Assembly: GCA_933228675.1 (NCBI GenBank)
Contig: OW121742.1
Span: 107,214,940 to 107,278,939, forward strand
DNA: 64,000 nt
Source of the DNA: Stomorhina lunata
Lineage: Eukaryota; Arthropoda; Insecta; Diptera; Rhiniidae
Direction: 5' to 3'
The position numbers were made by a program, and so were the translations under genes. Within the stretch, counting starts at the first letter, position 1; every line of letters starts with the position of its first letter. Positions 50,401 through 59,400 of this stretch are shown in pieces. The notes beneath the pieces were generated by a model, which saw nothing but the letters and a program-made list of their open reading frames with translations, was not told the origin of the DNA and made no database searches.

Positions 50401-53400
50401 GCTATATATCTAGAGCTAACCTAAAAAAAGGTTAGTAACTTTGAATTCAGCGTACTCGAATTATCTTTACCCACTAGGTCTCCCTCTTGTAGGTAAAAAA
50501 ATTGTATAAATCGAGCACAGTGTGTTCAGTGGCGCCATCTGATGGATTTTTTGTTATTAATACTATTTTTGAAATATGCCCAATTTTGTTCGTGAGTTTA
50601 GTCTTAAATCTTTATGAAATCACATAAAAACCTTTTTTAACTTCTCATTATTTTCAATTAAAAATAATTTTAAATACAAATTTATTGCTCAAGGCTTGGA
50701 TTAGTTTTTTTTTATTTTTTTTAATTTATTATCGTCACTAAATTGTTAATACAACAACACGAATTTGCTATTAGGCACTTTTTTAAAATCACTTTTAAAA
50801 ACTTTTGTTTTTTATATAATATCATTTTTTGAATTTTTATATAAAATTCCGAAAGTTTCTTTAAATTTCACATAAATTATAAAATAATTTAATTTTTTAA
50901 AAAAATTAAATTTCACATAAAAATTAAATTTCACATAAATTATAAAATAATTTAAACTTTTAAAATATTTTTTTAAATTTAATTTATTTAAAATTTCAGT
51001 ATATTTGAACAAGGATTTCGTTTTTGAATTAAAAGAAAATTTTTCTCTAAATCTTTTTATTTACTTCTGATTTTTTGAAGATAATGGACTAATTTTTTAA
51101 CACTTTTTTAAATTTTTTCCATATCTTATCAATCAATAAACCTTAAAGAAATTATCTTATAATCTTACATCTTTTTTATGGAGAAAAAATTTTTTATAAA
51201 GGTATTTGTTTACTTCTTTTAAATTTATTCTTATTTACACAAATGTTTCATTAAGCCGCACATTAAAATGTTATAAATAATTTTAAGTTTTGTTTTTTTT
51301 TTATATCATTTTCTTTCTCAAAAATAAAACCAACCAAATTTTATGACTTTAACATATAACGACCGCTTGCGTTCGCGTTTAAATTGTATCTGTTTGATTT
51401 TTACCTGCTGACAACTTTGAGTCAGGTCTTAAAAACACATTAAAAACACACAAGAAAAAACTCTTGGGCTTAAAATACAACAAAAAATACCAGAAAAAAC
51501 AAACAAATTACACTCAGCACTTTTTGATTTGTGGCTGAGGGGTTTTGAATGCCGGTTGTCTAAGAGACTAGAGTATTTGTTTGGTTTTTTACTTATTTTT
51601 CCCCATTTTTACTCATATTAAAAAAAAATATTGAGTATTTGTTGTGGGTGTTTTGTCTGTTAAAAGGATTTTTGTTTTTTTTTTCGGTTTCAAAATGCCA
51701 TAAAAAACTGTTTAAATACAAAAGACTTAAGCAACAAACTTTATGTTACTCAAACATTTCAGTGAAAACGAAAGACTTAAGCAAGAAACCTTAGGGATTT
51801 TTTTAGAAGAACTAAAAGGAAACAGCCAAATTAAAGGGCCCTTAATACTAAAAATACAAAAAAGAAAAAAAAAATGAACAAATAAACAAATTCTTACAAA
51901 TAAAAGACTTAAAAAAACAAACTTGCATACAAATTTCCCAGCAAAATAAAAGACTTAAGAAACGAACATTAAAAATTATTGAACGATTTTTTTCAAGAAA
52001 TTTAATATCTACAATAATTTTTAAACGATTTTACCTTATTTACCTAACTCTGAAATGGTGTAAACAATGTAAAAATTAATTTTCAAAGTTTTAATTATTA
52101 TATTTTACCTTATTTACTATTGTTGACATGATGTAAATAATGTAAAGATTTTATGTTTAGGGTTCCAACTATTTTGTACAACATTTTTTGTAATAATTTT
52201 CTATGATTTATATTATTTACCTATTATTGACATGGTGTAAATAATGTAAAAAATAAATTTCAATGATCTTGTTTTGATTTTACAACATTTCATATTAAAT
52301 TTTCTATAAATTTACATTATTTACCCGTTGTTAACAGGGTGTAAACAATGTAAATAATTGATTTTCTGGTACTTATGAAGTTTTTATACTAATACCGTGT
52401 AAACAATGTAAACAATTATTTTTTAAGTGTAAATAACGCAAAAATTAGATGTAGAAGGTTTCGTGTCAATTATATAACAATTTTTAAACGATTTTACATT
52501 ATTTACCTAACGTTGAAATGGTGTGAACAATGTAAAAAATCATTTTCAAAGTTTTATTTACTATATTTTACCTTATTTACTATTGTTGACATGGGGTAAG
52601 TAATCTACAGAATTTATTTTTTGGGTTCTAACTATTTCTTACATCTTTTTTTGTAATATTTTTCTATAATTTATATTTTTTACCCATTATTGACATGGTG
52701 CAAATAATGTAAAACATAAATTTAAATGATCTTGTTTTATTTTTATAACATTTCATAATAAATTTTCTATAAATTTACATTATTTACCCATTGTTGACAT
52801 GGTGTAAACAATGTAAATAATTGATTTTGTAATATCTATGAATTGTTTATATCAATTCATGATATATTTTTATGATTTATACACTATTTACCTATTATTG
52901 ACATCGTGTAAACAATGTAAACAGTTATTTATTAAGTGTAAACAATGTAAAAATTTTAATTTAAAATGTATTTTTAGACATTATAACAATTCGTGTTAAA
53001 TTTCACCTAATTCTACATTATTTACCTATTGTTGACATGGTGTAAACAATGGATATAATTAATTTTGTAGTATTTATGAAGTTTTTTTTTTATCAATACA
53101 TGATATATTTTTATGATTTAAACATTATTTACCCATTATTGACTTCGTGTAAACAATGTAAACAATTATTTATTAAGTGTAAATAGCTAAAAAATTAGAT
53201 TTAAAAAGTTTCGTTTCGATTTAATAACAATTTTAAACGATTTTACATTATTAACCTAACGCTAAAATGGTGTAAACAATGTAAAAATGTATTTTAAAAG
53301 TTTTAATTATTATATTTTACCTTATTTACTATTGTTGACATGGGGTAAATAATGTAAAGAATTTGTGTTTCGGGTTCTAACTATTTCTTATATAATTTCT

Positions 53401-56400
53401 TGCAATATTTTTTCTGTATTTTATATTATTAACCTATTATTGACATGGTGTAAATAATGTAAAAAATAAATTTCAATGATCTTCTTTTGATTTTACAATA
53501 TTTTACATTAAATTTTCTTTTAATTTACATTATTTACCCATTGTTGACATAGTGTAAAAAATGAAAATAATTGATTTTGTTGTACTTATAAAGTTTTTAT
53601 ACCAATACATGATAAATTTTCATGAGTTATACATTATTTACCTATTGTTGACATGGGGTAAACAACGAAAATAATTGATTTTGTAGTATTTGTGAAGTTT
53701 TTATATGAACACATGATATATTTTCATGATTTATACATTATTTACCCATTATTGACTTCGTGTAAACAATGTAAACAATTATTTATTAAGTACAAACAAG
53801 ATTTTATAACATTTTATGTTAAATTTGATTTTATTTTACATTATTTACCTATTATTGACATGGTATATACAATATAAATAAACGATTTTGACGAACTATT
53901 AGTTTTTTTTTTATTATATTTAAGGTTTTATTTTCTTAAATTAAAATTATTTTGAATTCTTGACATGGTGTAAACAATGTAAATATTTAATTTTATGTGT
54001 TTTATTCACATGTAATGAAATTTTATTATAACAAAATTTTATTTTCCTGAATTTTACATGGTATAAAAAATGTAAAGAATTAATTTTATGGTTTTTATTT
54101 TGATTTTTTAACCTTTTTTTTTTGTAAAATTTCCTGATTAACACATTATTTACCAATTCCTTACATAGTGTAAAAAATGTAAAGAATTCATTTATAGGTT
54201 TTATTTTTTGTTGTTATTACATTTTGGGATATATTCTCTTGAAATTAACATTATTTATGTATTCTTGACATGGTGTAAACAATTTTATTTGCTTTATTCA
54301 CATGTAAAGACCTTTTCTTTGAAAATTATTATATTTGCTTGAATTTTACATGGTGTAAACAATGTAAAGAATTAATTTGAAAGGTTTTATTTAGATTTTT
54401 TAACCCTTTGTGGTAAAATTTCCTGAACTACACATTATTTACCAATTCTTTACATAATGTAAACAATGTAAAGAATTAATTTCAAAGGTTTCTTCAGTTT
54501 CTCTAACAGTTTTAGTTATATTTTCTTGAATTAGACATTATTTACTAATTGTTGACAAGATGTCAACAATGTAAAGAATTGTTTTCGATGTTTTATTATA
54601 ACTTTTCTTTAATTTTTTCATATATTTTTTAGTATTTACCTATTTTTCTTGGGTTTTATAAGTTTCTTTGACATTTTTTTTTCAAACCCCAATAACCTTT
54701 TATGATTTAACGCTTTTAAGCATTAGCTTTCAATAAAGAACCCCATGTTAAACTTTAAACTTATTTTAAACAAAAAAAAAAAAAACTTGACTGGTTTAAA
54801 CTTTTAATATCAAACACACCTTTGGCAACTTATAATTGCTTAAAATGTCAGTTGTATTAAACATAAAAAACCTATAATAAATAAAAGAAATACAAAGAAA
54901 CTAGACTCCTCCATAGCTAAACTAAAGTTCTTGGAGACCATTTCAAAAAATCAGAAAAAACAACATTACCATGAATCATACAATTTATGCCCTGAAAGTA
55001 CTTGAAACCAAATTTAAACTTAATTTTTTTTCTTTCAAAAAACATAAATAATAAAGTCGTCTGACTGTATGCAAACCACGTTTTTGACTTTACAATATCC
55101 GTCAATGAATTGTATGTAGAAGATAAAGAACTTCTTTAAATGCTAAAAGTTCTTTAACAAATTTTACTTATGAGTTTGTCTTTTTATGGTTTTCCTTTCA
55201 ATCAAACTGAGGACAAGAGACTCAAGTGTTAAAGTTTTTTTTTTATCTAAAGGTAAACAGACAATCTTGACTTGTTGAAATGTAAAGAAATAATAAATTG
55301 CTAAAGAAGAAGGTAAAAGTGCTTTGCCAATATAAAAAAAAATCAAGAATTTAAAAACTGTTATACAGACAATTATATGCGGACAATTAATCTATAGAAA
55401 AACTCTTATACTTAATTTTTTTTATAGACAAACTCTTACACTGAAATTTTTTTTTATAGAAAAACTGTTATACTGACATTTTTTCTATAGAAAAACTGTT
55501 ATACTGACAATTTTTCTATAGAAAAACTGTTATACTGGCAATTTTTCTATAGAAAAACTGTCATACTCACAATTTTCCTCTAGAAAAACTGTTATACTCA
55601 CAATATTTCTATAGAAAAACTGTTATACTGTCAATTTTTCTATAGAGAAACTGTTATATTGGCTATTTTTCTATAGAAAATCTGTTATACTGACAATTCT
55701 TCTATAGAAAATGACAATTTTTGTATAGGAAACTGTTATACTGACAAGTTTTGTATAGAAAAACTGTTATACTGGCAATTTTTCTATAGAAAAACTGTCA
55801 TACTCACAATTTTCCTGTAGAAAAACTGTTATACTGACAATATTTCTATAGAAAAACTGTTATACTGATAATTTTTGTGTAGAAAAAGGGCTATACTGAC
55901 AATTTTTCTATGGAAAAACTATTATACTCACAATTTTTCTACAGAAAAACTGTTATAATGACAATTTTTCTATGTTAAAATTTGTATACTGACAATTTTT
56001 CTATCGAAAACTATTATACTCACAATTTTTATGTGAAAAACTGTTATACAGACAATTTTTCTATAGAAAAACTGTTATACCGACAATTTTTCTATAGAAA
56101 AACTGTTATATTGACAATTTTTCTATAGAAAATCTGTTATACTGACAATTTTCCTATAGAAAAACTGTTATACTGACAATTTTTTTTGTAGAAAAACTGT
56201 TATACTGAGAATTTTTCTTTGGAAAAACTGTTATACTGACAATTTTTCTATAGAAAAACTGTTATACTGACAATTTTTCTTTAGAAAAACTGTTATACTG
56301 ACAAATTTTTCTATAGAAAAACTGTTATACTGACAATTTTTCTATAGAAAAACTGTTATACAGGCAATTTTTCTATAGAAAAACTGTTATACTGACAAAT

Positions 56401-59400
56401 TTTTCTATAGAAAAACTGTTATACTAACAATTTTTCTATAGAAAAACTGTTATACTGGCAATTTTTCTATAGAAAAAACTGTTATATTAACAATTTTTTT
56501 ATACTAAAATTGTTATACTGACAATTTTTCTATAGAAAAAACTGTTATACTGACAATTGTTCTATAGAAAAACTGTTATACTGACAATTTTTCTATAGAA
56601 AAACTGTTATACTGACAATTTTTCTATAGAAAACTGTTATACTGACAAATGTTTTAAGTAGCAAAACCAATGGAATGAGATGAGTTGGGCATGTCTATTT
56701 TGATTAAAAAGAAGATTACATTTGGGTTCTTAAGAATTTAATGATTAAAAGGTTCATTAAAAGGTTCATTAACCTTTTGAACAAAAAGACTTAACTCTTC
56801 TTTATGTTTTAGAAATACCTGACATAAAATTAAGATATTCGTTCTCACTCATGTCTTCTAAACTGAAGTGATCTTGAACAATTACGTTTATTGTGCTAAT
56901 TCAAGAAATATTGAGAAGTACAGGCAGAACATGTTTTAAATGTTAAAAGATTTCAAATGTATTAAAAAATTATCATGAGTAACTGATATTTGCTTAAATA
57001 AGACCGAAATTAAGCAGAATTATTTAAGGTCTTAAATACTGGTATTTTTTAAATTGAATCATTTTTCAGTTGTAATAAATGTATAATAAAACCAAAATTT
57101 TTGTAAACTGAATTTGTTTTAAAAATTTATTACTCAAGTAACTCAATACTGTGGCACAATTGATGTCTAATACCCAAAGTATCAAGCTACAATATTTGAT
57201 TTGCTTTAAATTTCTGTTTTAGATTGACTAATACGAGGAAAAGATATTTGTGGGAAATCTAAATCAAATTCTTTCATATAAAAACAAAAGACTAAAGACA
57301 CGAACTTTGTACTACTCACAACATTTTTTAATTGTAAGCAAAAACTTCCGAATATTTATAGCTTTTTAAAAAAACTTAAAGCACAACTTCCATTAAAATG
57401 TAAAAAAAACAAAAAATTGGTTTTAAATTTTTATTTATTAACCTTGATATTGAACTGTTAAAAATTGTATAGACCATTTTTGGTCAGGTACTATTTTTAC
57501 GACTAAAAAGAAACTTAAACGTCAGTACTCAAACTTAACACACTTAAGAAATCAATGACCCATAAAATTAAAATTGGCGGAAAAAAAGAAATTAATTAAA
57601 CAAAAAAATACTTTCAATTATTTACAAAATTTAAAAGTTTGAGTAAAAAAATAATTGCTACATGTTTAAATGTAACTACAACAAACTTTCTGTAGAAAAA
57701 TTGTCAGTATAAGAGTTGTTCTATAACAATGGTATCAGTATAATAGTTTTTCTATAGAAATAGTATCAGTATAAAAGTTTTTCTAGAGAAAAATTGTCAG
57801 TATAACAGTTTTTCTAGAGAAAAATTGTCAGTATAACAGTTTTTTCTATAGAAAAATTGCCAGTATAAAAGTTTTTCTATAGAAAAATTGCCAGTATAAA
57901 AGTTTTTCTATAGACAAATTGTCAGTATAACAGTTTTTCTATCGAAATATTGTCAGTATAACAGTTTTTTCTATAGAAAAATTGTCAGTATAACAGTTTT
58001 TCTATAGAAAAATTGTCAGTATAACAGTTTTTCTATAGAAAAATTGTCAGTATAACAGTTTTTCTATAGTACAACAGTCTTTCTACAGGAAAATTTGTCA
58101 GTATAACAGTTTTCCAATAGAAGAATCGTCAGTATAACAGTTTCTCTACAGAAAATTTGTCAGTATAACAGTTTTTCTATAGAAAAATTGTCAGTATAAG
58201 AGTTTTTCTATAGAAAACTTGTCAGTATAACAGTTTTTCTATAGAAAAATTGTCAGTATAATAGTTTTCTTTACAAAAATTGTTAGTATAACAGTTTTTC
58301 TATAGAAAAATTGTCAGTATAACACTTTTTCTATAGAAAAATTGTCAGTATTGCAATTTTTCTATAGTAAAAGTATCAGTATTACAATTTTTTTATAAAA
58401 AATTTGTCAGTATAACAGTTTTTCGATAGAACAATTGTCAGTTTAACAGCTCTTCTATAGAAAAATTGTCAGTATAACAGTTTTTCTATAAAAAAAATTG
58501 CCAGTATAACAGTTTTTCTATAGAAAAATTGTCAGTATAACAGTTTTTCTATAGAAAGATTGTCATTTTTATATATTTTCTATAGAAAAATTGTTATACT
58601 GACAATTTTTCTATAGAAAAACTGTTATACTGACAATTTTTCTCTAGAAAACTGTTATGCTAACAATTTTTGTAAAGAAAACTATTATACTGACAATTTT
58701 TCTATAGAAAAACTATTATACTGACAATTTTTCTATAGAAAAACTGTTATACTGACAATTTTTCTTTAGAAAAACTATTTTACTCACAATTTTCTATAAA
58801 AAAAACTGTTATACTGACAATTTTTCTATAGAAAAAATGTAATACTGAAAATTTTTCTGTAGAAAAACTGTTTTACTGACAATTTTTCTATAGAAAAACT
58901 GTTATACTGAGTATTTTTCTATAGAAAAACTGTTATACTGACTATTTTTCTGTAGAAAAACAGTTATAATGACAATTTTTAGACAAAAAAAAAACTGTTA
59001 TACTGACAATTTTTCTATAGAAAAACTGTTATACTAATCATTTTTCTGTAGAAAAATTGTAATAATGATAAATTCTCTTTCGAAAAACTTTTATACTGAC
59101 AATTTTTCTGTAGAAAAATTTTCATTGCTATAATTTTTTTTTAGAAAAATTGTCCGTATAACAGTTATTCTGTAGAAAATTTGTTTGTATAACATTTTTT
59201 CTATTTCTTTATGTTTTTTCTGTGATTGTAATGTTGCAATATCCATATCTAATTTCTTGGTGTAATAGATTTCTTTAATTGTGGTCTTTGTTATAAAAAG
59301 GGTTGGGCGGATTTCAAAATCGGTGTATTTAATACCTAATTGTTATTAACAATAAATATAATGGAGTCTTATGAAAATATTTACATTGTTTTGGGTCTCA

